In this document: positions 18,276 through 27,803 of the stretch, in pieces
How positions within the stretch are numbered: the stretch's first letter is position 1
Layout of the letters: each line of letters opens with the position of its first letter
Assembly: GCF_023499215.1 (NCBI RefSeq)
Contig: NZ_JAKHSK010000001.1
Coordinates: forward strand, 124,001 to 188,000
Source: Zunongwangia pacifica
GTDB lineage: Bacteria > Bacteroidota > Bacteroidia > Flavobacteriales > Flavobacteriaceae
Direction: 5' to 3'
Length of the DNA stretch: 64,000 nucleotides
Position numbers and translations under genes: made by a program
The notes under the pieces: generated by a model
What the model was told of the DNA's origin: nothing
Seen by the model: the letters and a program-made list of their open reading frames with translations, nothing else
Database searches by the model: none

Positions 18276-18280
18276 TTTAG

Positions 18281-18288
18281 TACATTTG
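18281..18288 (+). promoter_or_regulatory. Predicted -7 box of ruvA
   Basis: TACATTTG matches TAnnTTTG and ends 24 bases before the ruvA ATG. The nearest TTG upstream (18255-18257) is spaced 23 bases, slightly long. Confidence 0.5.
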
Positions 18289-18311
18289 GGCTTTAACTTT
18301 TCGGTTAACGT

Positions 18312-18893
18312 ATGATTCATCACTTAAAGGGCAAACTGGTAGAGAAGAATCCTACCTATGTTGTTGTAGATTGTAATGGCGTTGGTTATTTTGTCCATAT
18401 TTCGCTAAATACTTTTTCAAAAATAAAAGACGAAGAGAATATTTCCATATTTACCCATTTGCAGGTAAAGGAAGATTCTCATACACTTTTTGGATTTTAT
18501 GAAAAATCTGAAAGGGAAATTTTTAGGCTCCTTATATCTGTAAGTGGAATAGGAGCCAGTACGGCCAGGACGATGCTTTCTTCTTTAGATCCCACTCAAA
18601 TTAGAGATGCTATTGCCTCTGGTGACGTAGCAACCATACAAAGTATAAAAGGAATAGGTGCAAAAACGGCACAGCGTGTTATTTTAGACCTAAAAGATAA
18701 GATTGTTAAAATCTTTGGTGTAGACGAGGTTTTTGTAGAGCAAAACAATACAATTAAAGAAGAAGCGTTATCTGCATTAGAGACGCTGGGATACGCCCGT
18801 AAGCAGGCAGATAAAGTTTTAAATAAGCTAATGAAAGACAAGGAGGATCCTACAGTAGAGACCCTTATTAAATTGGCGCTAAAAAATTTGTAG
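18312..18893 (+). CDS. ruvA: Holliday junction DNA helicase subunit RuvA
   Basis: The 193-residue protein has the N-terminal OB-fold (MIHHLKGKLVEKNPTYVVVD), two helix-hairpin-helix motifs (SVSGIGASTA and SIKGIGAKTAQRV) and the small C-terminal domain that contacts RuvB. It forms tetramers that hold the four-way junction for RuvB. The gene is five bases upstream of the sprA TTG start. This ruvA-sprA pairing is conserved in flavobacteria. Confidence 0.97.
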   Translation: MIHHLKGKLVEKNPTYVVVDCNGVGYFVHISLNTFSKIKDEENISIFTHLQVKEDSHTLFGFYEKSEREIFRLLISVSGIGASTARTMLSSLDPTQIRDAIASGDVATIQSIKGIGAKTAQRVILDLKDKIVKIFGVDEVFVEQNNTIKEEALSALETLGYARKQADKVLNKLMKDKEDPTVETLIKLALKNL

Positions 18894-18898
18894 TTACA

Positions 18899-21800
18899 TT
18901 GAGAAACAATTACCTGAGATTGTTAACATCGATGCGTTTTCCTTCACCATTAGTGTTGTTGCTTTTAATTTCTTTTAATTTATCTGCACAGGAAGAAGAG
19001 GAGGAAGAAACGCAGCAGGATACCACCCAAACCTTTTCGTTTGGAAAGATTGCTATGCCCGATCCCGGATCGATACAATCAAAATATGAATACGACCCGG
19101 CATTAGATCTGTATTTTTATAAAAAAACTCTTGGAGAGACCAATATTGGTCTTCCTTTGGTTCTTTCTCCCAAAGAATACGAGGAACTGGTGATCAAGGA
19201 AGAAATGCAGCGCTATTTCATATTAAAAAATCAGGCGCTTACGGGTCGATCTAATGATGCCGATGTATTGCAGCACGATTTACTGCCAGATTTTTATGTG
19301 AATTCAGATTTCTTTCAAAGTATTTTTGGGGGAAATAATATTGATATTTCTCCGCAGGGTTCAGTAGCCATGGATCTTGGGATTTTATTTACCAAACAGG
19401 ATAATCCGGCATATTCACCAAGAAACCGTTCTAATTTCACTTTCGATTTCGATCAAAGGATCCAGTTATCTTTATTAGGCCAGGTAGGAACCCGATTGGG
19501 GATTACCGCCAATTATGATACCGAATCTACTTTTGATTTTCAGAATCAATTAAAATTAGAATATACGCCAAGCGAAGACGACATCATTCAAAAAATTGAA
19601 GTGGGTAATGTAAATATGCCATTAAACAACACTTTAATTCAGGGAGCGCAAAGTCTCTTTGGTTTTAAAACACAGCTTCAGTTTGGTAAAACAAAAATTA
19701 CCGGAGTCTTTTCAGAACAAAATTCAGAACGTAGAACAGTAAATGTAGAAGGTGGCGCTGCGTTAGAAGATTACGAGAAATTTGCACTGGATTATGACCA
19801 GGATCGTCACTTTTTCTTAGCTCATTATTTTAGGGATAATTATAACGAGTTTATAGCCGATTATCCTTTTGTAAGAAGTGGGATTCAGATTAAAAGGATT
19901 CAGGTTTGGATTACGAACAGGACCAATAATGTACAAAACCTGACCGATACCCGAAATATTGTCGCGATTCAGGATATTGGGGAAAGTCCGGTTGAAGGAA
20001 ATATAGGTTTGGATAATGTGCCTCCCGGCTTTTTTAATCAGGCTGCCGGTGCCTATCCAGATAACGAAAATAACGATTTTAATCCCGTTGGTATAACAGG
20101 AAATGAACAATCTATTTTGACACCGGCAATCCGGGATATTTCGACTGTAGAAAGCGGATTTGGGAATGTGCGGGTTTCTGAGGGGATCGATTATGTAAAG
20201 CTGGAAAATGCCCGCCAGCTTGGTCCTAATGAATATAAGTTAAACCAGGATTTGGGGTACATTACATTAAACCAAAGGTTAAGTAATGATGAGGTGCTGG
20301 CCGTTGCATTTCAGTACACGGTAAATGGGCAGGTGTACCAGGTTGGGGAATTTGCAAATGATGGGGTTAATGCTACCGGAGATGAATCGCAACAGCAACA
20401 AGGCCAAAATGATGCGCGGATAAGCCAAAATTTAGTGGTTAAAATGCTTAAAAGCACGGTCACTAATGTAAACGAGCCGGTGTGGGATTTAATGATGAAA
20501 AACATCTATAGTTTAGGAGCTTACGATTTAGATCCCAATGATTTTAGATTGAATATTCTTTATACCGATCCACAACCACTGAATTATATTCGTCCGGCTG
20601 AAAATTCTTCAGTACCATTGCCGGAAGATGTCGCTGAAACTCCGCTTTTGCGTGTTTTTAACCTGGATAATTTGAATAATACTAACGATCCTATTAATGG
20701 TGGGGATGGTTTTTTTGATTTTGTACCTGGTTTTACCATCGATGTAAAAAACGGATTGGTGATCTTCACTTCGGTCGAGCCTTTTGGAGAATATTTATTT
20801 GAGAAATTAGATAATACGCCTAATAATAATCAGGAGATTTATTCAGAGCCTTCAACGTGGAATGATAACCAGGAAAAATATGTATTTAGATCCTTATACC
20901 GAACTACAAAAACACAGGCAGAACAGGAAGATGCAGATAAGAATAAATTTCAGTTAAAAGGACGTTACAAATCCTCGAATTTTGAAGGAATCCCCATTGG
21001 TTTTAATGTTCCACAGGGATCGGTGACTGTAACAGCGGGAGGAAGAACGCTTCAGGAAGGGGTAGATTATGTAGTAAATTACGATTTAGGAAGGGTGCAG
21101 ATTTTAGATGAAGCACTTTTAGCTTCAGATACACCTATTCAGGTAAATACAGAAAGTAATGCCTTATTTGGTCAGCAATCTAAGCGATTTACAGGGATTA
21201 ATATAGAACATCAGTTTAGTGAAGATCTAATCGTTGCCGGTACGTTTCTTAATCTAAGGGAGCGTCCGCTTACCCAAAAAGCCAATTATAGTTATGAACC
21301 GATAAATAATACCATTTTAGGTTTTAACTTCAATTACACCACCGAGGTTCCTTTTTTAACAAGATTGGTCAATAAATTGCCTAATATCGATACAGATGTA
21401 AAATCTAATCTTTCGGTAAGAGGGGAATTTGCATATTTGATTCCGGGAGCACCGGCAGTGAATGATTTTGATGGGAAGGCCACTTCGTATATCGACGATT
21501 TTGAAGCGGCACAAACATCTATAGATATTAGTACGCCGCTTAGCTGGGAGCTTTCCAGTGTGCCTATTGGTTTTGGTGGAGAATTAGCGAATGGAGATCT
21601 AAGGGTTGGGGATAGAAGGGCAAAGTTATCCTGGTACACTATAGATCCTGTTTTTTATAGTAATAGCCGTCCCGATGGCATTACAGATTCAGATCTTAGC
21701 AGTTATGCCACAAGAAGGGTCACGGTAGATGAAATTTTTCCAAATGTAGATGTAATACAGGGACAGGCACAGGTAGTTTATACAATGGATGTGGCTTATT

Positions 21801-24800
21801 ATCCTGAAGAACGTGGGCCTTATAATTATAATTCTGCCGCAGCGGGCAGTAATACCTTGCCAAATCCTGCCGATAATTTTGGTGGGATGATGCGCGGAAT
21901 AAATACCACCAATTTTGAACAATCTAACGTAGAATATATTCAGTTTTGGGTGATGGATCCTTTTATTTACAAAGAGGATCCGGATAATATCAATAACGAC
22001 GGGAAAATTGTCTTCAACTTAGGGAATATTAGCGAAGATGTTCTTAAAGATGGTAAAAAGCAATATGAAAATGGCCTGCCTGAAGATGGATCTGACCTGA
22101 ATACTACTGAAACTTCTTTTGGTAAAGTCCCATCAGACCAGTCACTGGTATACGCTTTTAGTTCAGAAGGTCAGGCAAGGATTAATCAGGATGTGGGATA
22201 TGACGGTTTAAGCGATGCTGAAGAGGCGCAAAAATTCCCGCAATTTGGAAGTCTGCCCGATCCTTCTGCAGATAACTATGAGTATTTTTTAAATGCCAAT
22301 GGAGGTATAAGAGAACGCTATAGAAATTATAACGGGGTTGATGGAAACTCCCCGGATAATTCGGGCGATAATAATCGCGGTAATACAACGCTTCCTACCA
22401 CAGAGGATGTGAACCGGGATAATACCATGAACACCATTAACAGCTATTTTCAGTACGAAGTTCCTTTTTTTGAGGGAATGAATAGTGAAAATAACGATTA
22501 TGTTTCAGATACTAAAGAGTTAAACGTTACCCTTAAAAATGGACAAACACAACGAGTTCGTTGGGTGCAGTTTAAAGTGCCAATTTTTGAACCTACAGAA
22601 GCTATTGGTGGTATTTCAGATTATCGTTCTATCCGTTTTATGAGGATGTTTTTAACCGAATTTCAGAATCCAACTTTGTTGAGGTTTGGAACGATGGAAT
22701 TGGTTAGAGGTGATTATCGTCGCTATAATGGCAATTTGGATGAAGAAAGTAATCTACCCGAAAGCTCTGATGCTCTTTTTGAAGTAACCGCGGTAAATAT
22801 TGAAGAAAACGAAAACAGGGCACCAATTCCTTACGTACTGCCTCCGGGAGTGATTAGGGAAGAATTATATCAAAATAATACCAATATTAGGCAAAACGAG
22901 CAATCGCTTTCGATGCGGGTTTGCGGTTTGGATCCACAGGATGCACGTGCTGTATATAAAAACTTTCAGGTAGATATGCGACAGTATAAAAATCTGGAAA
23001 TGTTTTTGCACGCTGAAGGATTCCAGGGGCAGGCCGATCCTGATGACGGAGAAATGGTCGCTTTTTTAAGAATAGGGACAGATTTTACCGATAATTTTTA
23101 TCAGATAGAGATCCCGCTTTCAATCACTGCGGCGGGTAGTGTGAGCCCAACAGATATATGGCCAGAACTTAACCGTTTAAATCTACCTTTAGAATTGCTT
23201 CAGCAGGTAAAAACAACGGTTTTAGGAGATCCTTCTTATAATACCACCCGTTTAAATTTTTTTGATGAAAATTTGGAGCCGCGTAATCCTGAAGATGCAT
23301 ACGAGCCGGGAAGGTTAAGGATTGGGGTAAAAGGGAATCCTAGTTTTGGAAATATAAGGCTGATTATGCTTGGGGTTAAAAACGGAACGCCAAGAGCTGG
23401 ATTACAAGAGGTTTGTGGAGAAGTTTGGTTTAACGAGCTTCGACTTTCAGATCTTGATAACGAAGGAGGTTGGGCAGGCGTCTTAAATATAGATACCAAT
23501 TTGGCCGATTTTGCAACCTTTTCTGCAACAGGAAGAAAAAGTACCGTTGGGTTCGGAACGTTAGATCAGGGGCCAAATCAGCGTAGTAGGGAAGATGCAG
23601 AACAGTATGATTTTGTGACCAATATTAATATGGGGCAACTGCTGCCGCAAAAATGGGGACTTAAAATTCCGGTGAATTATAGTCGCGGGGAAGAAGTGAT
23701 TACCCCAAAATACGATCAGGAATTTTTAGATATCGAATTGGATACGCGTTTAGCCGGGATTACTGATCCTGAAGAAAGAGACCGGGTTAAAAAACAGTCG
23801 CAAACGTATACAAAACGAGAAAGTATAAATCTAATTGGGCTTAGGAAAGAACGAACAGGAGAGGCAAAACCACAGCTGTACGATATAGAAAACTTTGCTT
23901 TTTCAGGATCCTATAATCAGGTGGATTACCGTGATTTTGAGATCGAAAAATCTTTAGATCAAAATGTAAGGACCGGTGCAACATATCAATTTAATTTTGC
24001 GCCCAAAAAAGTGGAACCTTTTAAAAATGTAGCCGCATTAGATAGTAGTCAGTATTTTTCTTTAATTAAAGATTTCAATCTTAATTTATTGCCTTCTAAT
24101 ATTAATGCCAGTGCTAATTATTTTAGGCAGTTCACCCAACAACAATTTAGATCCTTAGAGTTGAGTGATAGTGATATTGGGATCCCTACCTTATATCAAA
24201 GAAATTTCTTGTTTGATTGGGAATACGGCATTAATTACAATCTTACCAATGCTTTGAATTTTAGTTTTAATGCGTCAAATAATCGAATTGTAAGAAATTA
24301 TATTGATGAAGATGGAAATGCAGATAATACAATTGGCGTTTTTGATGATTATTTTAACGTAGGAGAGCCAAACAATCATTACCAGAGTATTCAGGTGAAT
24401 TATGAGTTACCATTAAATAAATTACCGGTTTTTGAATTTTTAAAAACTTCTTATTCGTATACTGGCGATTTCCAATGGCAGCGTGGTTCCAGAATTTATC
24501 AAAATCTAGAAGGTGTCCCCAATATTGGAAATTCTGTTCAGAATTCAAATTCCCATCAAATAACAGCGAATATGGATCTGCAAAAGCTGTATAATTATGT
24601 TGGGCTTATAAAAAAGGACACTAAAAAGGCTACTTCAATTGCAGAGCGTAGTATGGGTGTGCCAACACTACAGCCTCCAGCAGAAGAAACTGAGGCAAAA
24701 CCAGAGCGAAAAAGAAAATCTGTTTCAGGGAATAAAGCCGTAAATACGGTTATCGATGTGGTGACTGCTGTAAAAAGGCTTCAGGTAAATTATAGAAATA

Positions 24801-26083
24801 CTCAGGGTACTTTTTTACCAGGGTATACTCGTAGTATTGGCTTTATGGGAACCTTAAAACCTTCAGCAGGATTTACGTTTGGGTTACAGGACGAAATTAG
24901 GTATGAGGCCGCAAGAAGAGGTTGGTTAACTTTATATCAAAATTTTAACCAGCAATTTACCACCAATGAGAATGAGGAATTAAATGCACAGGCCTCTGTA
25001 GATTTGCTTCCAGATTTAACAATCGATATTATTGGTAGAAAGTTATATTCTGAAACGTATTCAGAAAATTATCAGGTAAATCCTCAAAGCATGGAATATC
25101 AGTCGTTAACTCCTTATACTTTTGGGAACTTTAATATTTCTACGATTCTAATTAAAACCGCTTTTAGTCAAAGTGATGAGCAGTCTTCAGCAACGTTCGA
25201 TAAATTTAGAGCCAATAGAATTAAGGTGGCCAGGAGATTAGCAGAAGAGCGTGGCTTAGATCCTAACAATGTAGACGAGAGTGGCTACCCTGTAGGTTTA
25301 GGCAGGGCCAATCAGGCGGTTTTGTTACCGGCATTTCTGGCAGCGTATACAGGAACCTCTGTAGATAACGTGAAGTTAGGAGCATTTAGAAGTATTCCTT
25401 TACCAAACTGGAATATAAAATATACCGGTTTGATGAGATTGGCGTTTTTTAAGCGTAATTTTAGACGAATATCGCTTTCGCATGGTTATCAGTCTAATTA
25501 CACGATTAATCAGTTTCAAACCAATTTAGATTATGATGCTGAAAAGCCTTTTGAGACCAATCAGGCAGGAGATTATAAAAACCCAACCTTGTTTTCGAAT
25601 ATCGTATTATCTGAATTGTTTACCCCTTTGATTCAGGTAGATTTAGAAACCACTAACAATATTCAGTTTTTAGGAAGAGTAGAAAAAGACAGGCAGCTTT
25701 CTCTAAGTTTCGATAATAATATTCTTACTGAAATTAGCGGGAATCAATATACTTTGGGAATGGGGTATCGTTTAAAGGATATGAAGATTGTAACCGCCTT
25801 AGGTGGGCGTCGCAGGGTATTAAGTAGTGATCTTAATTTTAAGGCAGATGTGTCTTATAGAAAGAATAAAACCATTGTAAGGTATTTAGATTTATCGAAT
25901 AATCAGGTGATTGCCGGGCAGGATATCTGGTCGATTAATTTTGTGACTGATTATGCAATCACAAAAAACCTAACTGCATTGTTTTATTATGAGCATACCT
26001 TCTCTGAATATGCGGTTTCTACAGCATTTCCGCAAACAACAATAAGGTCTGGCTTTACTTTAAGATATAATTTTGGAAATTAA
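18899..26083 (+). CDS. sprA: Type IX secretion outer-membrane translocon SprA (Sov)
   Basis: This giant 2394-residue protein is the pore of the type IX secretion system, which exports gliding adhesins and CTD-tagged proteins through the outer membrane. The N-terminus is a signal peptide ending near SLSAQ, followed by a Glu-rich stretch. The body is a long series of beta strands, with many Asn/Asp-rich loops and a C-terminal strand ending in TIRSGFTLRYNFGN, as expected for an outer-membrane barrel. The start drawn is TTG at 18899; ATG 18932 (eleven codons later) leaves a shorter but complete signal peptide and is a real alternative. The length and neighbours (ruvA, gcvH) match the known sprA locus of Flavobacterium. 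Confidence 0.95.
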   Translation: MRNNYLRLLTSMRFPSPLVLLLLISFNLSAQEEEEEETQQDTTQTFSFGKIAMPDPGSIQSKYEYDPALDLYFYKKTLGETNIGLPLVLSPKEYEELVIKEEMQRYFILKNQALTGRSNDADVLQHDLLPDFYVNSDFFQSIFGGNNIDISPQGSVAMDLGILFTKQDNPAYSPRNRSNFTFDFDQRIQLSLLGQVGTRLGITANYDTESTFDFQNQLKLEYTPSEDDIIQKIEVGNVNMPLNNTLIQGAQSLFGFKTQLQFGKTKITGVFSEQNSERRTVNVEGGAALEDYEKFALDYDQDRHFFLAHYFRDNYNEFIADYPFVRSGIQIKRIQVWITNRTNNVQNLTDTRNIVAIQDIGESPVEGNIGLDNVPPGFFNQAAGAYPDNENNDFNPVGITGNEQSILTPAIRDISTVESGFGNVRVSEGIDYVKLENARQLGPNEYKLNQDLGYITLNQRLSNDEVLAVAFQYTVNGQVYQVGEFANDGVNATGDESQQQQGQNDARISQNLVVKMLKSTVTNVNEPVWDLMMKNIYSLGAYDLDPNDFRLNILYTDPQPLNYIRPAENSSVPLPEDVAETPLLRVFNLDNLNNTNDPINGGDGFFDFVPGFTIDVKNGLVIFTSVEPFGEYLFEKLDNTPNNNQEIYSEPSTWNDNQEKYVFRSLYRTTKTQAEQEDADKNKFQLKGRYKSSNFEGIPIGFNVPQGSVTVTAGGRTLQEGVDYVVNYDLGRVQILDEALLASDTPIQVNTESNALFGQQSKRFTGINIEHQFSEDLIVAGTFLNLRERPLTQKANYSYEPINNTILGFNFNYTTEVPFLTRLVNKLPNIDTDVKSNLSVRGEFAYLIPGAPAVNDFDGKATSYIDDFEAAQTSIDISTPLSWELSSVPIGFGGELANGDLRVGDRRAKLSWYTIDPVFYSNSRPDGITDSDLSSYATRRVTVDEIFPNVDVIQGQAQVVYTMDVAYYPEERGPYNYNSAAAGSNTLPNPADNFGGMMRGINTTNFEQSNVEYIQFWVMDPFIYKEDPDNINNDGKIVFNLGNISEDVLKDGKKQYENGLPEDGSDLNTTETSFGKVPSDQSLVYAFSSEGQARINQDVGYDGLSDAEEAQKFPQFGSLPDPSADNYEYFLNANGGIRERYRNYNGVDGNSPDNSGDNNRGNTTLPTTEDVNRDNTMNTINSYFQYEVPFFEGMNSENNDYVSDTKELNVTLKNGQTQRVRWVQFKVPIFEPTEAIGGISDYRSIRFMRMFLTEFQNPTLLRFGTMELVRGDYRRYNGNLDEESNLPESSDALFEVTAVNIEENENRAPIPYVLPPGVIREELYQNNTNIRQNEQSLSMRVCGLDPQDARAVYKNFQVDMRQYKNLEMFLHAEGFQGQADPDDGEMVAFLRIGTDFTDNFYQIEIPLSITAAGSVSPTDIWPELNRLNLPLELLQQVKTTVLGDPSYNTTRLNFFDENLEPRNPEDAYEPGRLRIGVKGNPSFGNIRLIMLGVKNGTPRAGLQEVCGEVWFNELRLSDLDNEGGWAGVLNIDTNLADFATFSATGRKSTVGFGTLDQGPNQRSREDAEQYDFVTNINMGQLLPQKWGLKIPVNYSRGEEVITPKYDQEFLDIELDTRLAGITDPEERDRVKKQSQTYTKRESINLIGLRKERTGEAKPQLYDIENFAFSGSYNQVDYRDFEIEKSLDQNVRTGATYQFNFAPKKVEPFKNVAALDSSQYFSLIKDFNLNLLPSNINASANYFRQFTQQQFRSLELSDSDIGIPTLYQRNFLFDWEYGINYNLTNALNFSFNASNNRIVRNYIDEDGNADNTIGVFDDYFNVGEPNNHYQSIQVNYELPLNKLPVFEFLKTSYSYTGDFQWQRGSRIYQNLEGVPNIGNSVQNSNSHQITANMDLQKLYNYVGLIKKDTKKATSIAERSMGVPTLQPPAEETEAKPERKRKSVSGNKAVNTVIDVVTAVKRLQVNYRNTQGTFLPGYTRSIGFMGTLKPSAGFTFGLQDEIRYEAARRGWLTLYQNFNQQFTTNENEELNAQASVDLLPDLTIDIIGRKLYSETYSENYQVNPQSMEYQSLTPYTFGNFNISTILIKTAFSQSDEQSSATFDKFRANRIKVARRLAEERGLDPNNVDESGYPVGLGRANQAVLLPAFLAAYTGTSVDNVKLGAFRSIPLPNWNIKYTGLMRLAFFKRNFRRISLSHGYQSNYTINQFQTNLDYDAEKPFETNQAGDYKNPTLFSNIVLSELFTPLIQVDLETTNNIQFLGRVEKDRQLSLSFDNNILTEISGNQYTLGMGYRLKDMKIVTALGGRRRVLSSDLNFKADVSYRKNKTIVRYLDLSNNQVIAGQDIWSINFVTDYAITKNLTALFYYEHTFSEYAVSTAFPQTTIRSGFTLRYNFGN

Positions 26084-26094
26084 TGCCATGCTAT

Positions 26095-26124
26095 TTGAAC
26101 AATTACCCGAAAAAATTAACTTTG
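26095..26124 (+). promoter_or_regulatory. Predicted promoter of gcvH
   Basis: TTG at 26095-26097 and TAACTTTG at 26117-26124 are spaced 19 bases, a full match to the Bacteroidota promoter pattern. The box ends 20 bases before the gcvH ATG. Confidence 0.7.
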
Positions 26125-26144
26125 TCGTTATATAAAACATAACT

Positions 26145-26525
26145 ATGAATATTCCAGAGGATTTAAAGTACACCAGAGACCACGAGTGGGTTAAAATCGA
26201 AGGTGACATTGCAACTGTAGGTATTACAGATTTTGCACAAGGTGAGTTAGGAGATATTGTTTACGTAGAGGTAGAATCTGTAGACGAATCTTTAAACCGT
26301 GAAGATGTTTTTGGAACGGTAGAAGCTGTTAAAACAGTTTCAGATCTTTATTTGCCTTTAACGGGGGAGATTATTGAATTTAACGATAGTCTAGAAGATG
26401 AGCCTGAAAAGGTAAATAATGCACCATATACAGATGGTTGGATGATTAAAGTGAAATTTGCTGAAATCGCTGAGCTGGAAGATCTTCTTACTGCGCAGGA
26501 ATATAAAGAAATTATCGGTGGTTAA
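26145..26525 (+). CDS. gcvH: Glycine cleavage system H protein
   Basis: The 126-residue lipoyl carrier shuttles the aminomethyl group between the P, T and L proteins of glycine cleavage. The lipoylated lysine is Lys63 in VEAVKTVSDLY. The characteristic DHEWVKIEGDIATVGITDFAQ N-terminal region and DGWMIKVK near the end are intact, and the length is standard. No other gcv gene is in the window, which is normal for this phylum. It overlaps the start of the VanZ-like gene by eight bases. Confidence 0.97.
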   Translation: MNIPEDLKYTRDHEWVKIEGDIATVGITDFAQGELGDIVYVEVESVDESLNREDVFGTVEAVKTVSDLYLPLTGEIIEFNDSLEDEPEKVNNAPYTDGWMIKVKFAEIAELEDLLTAQEYKEIIGG

Positions 26526-26904
26526 ACTTGCCTTTTCTTTGGCAGGTCTTTATACGGCTACGCTAACTTTTTTCTCACTATATAAAATAACTCCTGAAAT
26601 TACGGTAGGAAATTTTAGTATAGGCGATAAAATTTTGCATACTTCGGCTTATTTTGTGTTATTTTTAGTTTGGAAACTCTCTTTTTATCTAAAATCTGAA
26701 CATAATGATGCATATAAGGCCACAATTTTAAAAATAAGTGTTTCTTGTATTGCTTTTGGTATGTTAATTGAGGTTTTACAGGGTACACTTACCAGTTACA
26801 GACAGCCCGATTGGTTCGATGTGATTGCAAATTCAACTGGTGTTTTAATAGCATCAATCCTTTTTTTAACTTTGGAGAGACCACTTAAAAAGGTTAAAAA
26901 CTGA
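26518..26904 (+). CDS. VanZ-family membrane protein
   Basis: The frame is open from 26458, but the likely start is GTG 26518, which begins MVKLAFSLAGLYTATLTF, gives a four-helix protein of 128 residues and overlaps gcvH by eight bases. VanZ-family features include DKILHTSAYFVLFLVW with its conserved His and the late RQPDWFDVIANSTGV segment. The family is named for a teicoplanin-resistance gene, but most members have no known function and resistance should not be assumed. The gcvH-VanZ-tonB order is conserved in flavobacteria. Confidence 0.85.
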   Translation: MVKLAFSLAGLYTATLTFFSLYKITPEITVGNFSIGDKILHTSAYFVLFLVWKLSFYLKSEHNDAYKATILKISVSCIAFGMLIEVLQGTLTSYRQPDWFDVIANSTGVLIASILFLTLERPLKKVKN

Positions 26905-26966
26905 TATTTATTTAATTTTTTGGAAAAAATATTTATTTTAGCAAACCTTATTAATCATTAACCATT

Positions 26967-27689
26967 ATGGAACCTAAGAAAAATCCGAAAGCAGATTTAT
27001 CGAAAAGAAGCGTATTGTTTCTTCAATTAGGTCTTATATTGGTTCTTTTTGTTACCTGGCAGGCTATTGAATGGAAGACTTACGAAAAGTCTGATATTGA
27101 TACCGGAATGGTGCAGATGGATCAATTAGAAGACGAAGAAATTCCAATTACCGAAATGCAAAACACACCGCCACCACCTCCACCGCCACCACCGGCACCA
27201 GAGGTTATTGAAGTTGTGGAGGATGAGGAAGAAGTAGAAGAAGATGAAATTGAATCTACTGAAACCAGCCTTGAAGACATCGTTGAAGTAGAAGAAGTAG
27301 TTGAAGCGCCAGAAGAAGAAGAGGTAGCAGACGTTCCCTTCGCAGTTATCGAGGATGTGCCAATTTTCCCAGGATGTGAAAATCTTAAAGACAATGACGA
27401 GCGTAAAGCTTGTATGAGTGAAAAAGTAATGAAATTTGTACAAAAAGAATTTGATACAGATTTAGGAGCTGAACTTGGATTATCAGGTATTACTCGTGTA
27501 ATTGTACAGTTTAAGATCGATAAACAAGGAAAAATTACAGATGTTAGAGCTCGTGCTCCGCACCCAAGGTTAGAGCAGGAAGCTGCCAGAGTAGTAAACA
27601 AATTACCTAAAATGCAACCAGGTAAGCAAAGAGGTAAGCCGGTAGGGGTTGTTTACTCACTGCCAATTACATTCCAAATTCAAGATTAA
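26967..27689 (+). CDS. TonB-family energy transducer
   Basis: The 240-residue protein has one transmembrane helix at about residues 15-33, a linker with eight consecutive prolines plus Ala-Pro (about 67-77), a long acidic Glu/Val stretch and a C-terminal TonB domain (about 145-240). It passes the energy of the proton gradient to outer-membrane TonB-dependent transporters. The C-terminal domain begins VPIFPGCENL and contains a second Cys in ERKACMSEK, a pair typical of Bacteroidota TonB proteins. The next gene, remB, starts with a related domain. A strong terminator follows. Confidence 0.93.
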   Translation: MEPKKNPKADLSKRSVLFLQLGLILVLFVTWQAIEWKTYEKSDIDTGMVQMDQLEDEEIPITEMQNTPPPPPPPPPAPEVIEVVEDEEEVEEDEIESTETSLEDIVEVEEVVEAPEEEEVADVPFAVIEDVPIFPGCENLKDNDERKACMSEKVMKFVQKEFDTDLGAELGLSGITRVIVQFKIDKQGKITDVRARAPHPRLEQEAARVVNKLPKMQPGKQRGKPVGVVYSLPITFQIQD

Positions 27690-27718
27690 GGAAAAAGATT
27701 ACATTTATATGAATTGCT

Positions 27719-27748
27719 GAAATCCCGGTTTTTACCGGGATTTCTTTG
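27719..27748 (+). terminator. Intrinsic terminator after tonB
   Basis: A ten-pair stem joins GAAATCCCGG (27719-27728) and CCGGGATTTC (27735-27744) with a T-rich tail. Its presence argues against a remB start at 27714. Confidence 0.85.
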
Positions 27749-27803
27749 TTTTAGGATATATTTAAAAAGTGTATCTTTCGACCCGAATATCTATTTTTTT
27801 TCT

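Noticed and set aside
26458-26517. Extended N-terminus of the VanZ-like gene from TTG 26458
   Set aside because: It would lie within gcvH with no signal. GTG 26518 starts at the first membrane helix.
26518-26904. Glycopeptide resistance from the VanZ-like gene
   Set aside because: The name is historical. No van cluster is present, and the locus is conserved in gliding bacteria.
27165-27200. Repetitive CCACCG-type tract as a possible tandem repeat
   Set aside because: It encodes the proline run of TonB and is explained by it.
27122-27601. Ser/Thr-rich open frame opposite the TonB gene
   Set aside because: It is a shadow of the TonB frame, caused by its Pro and Glu codon runs. It has no start signal or domain.
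27714-27803. Extended N-terminus of remB
   Set aside because: The region holds the tonB terminator, and ATG 27804 begins an ordinary signal peptide.
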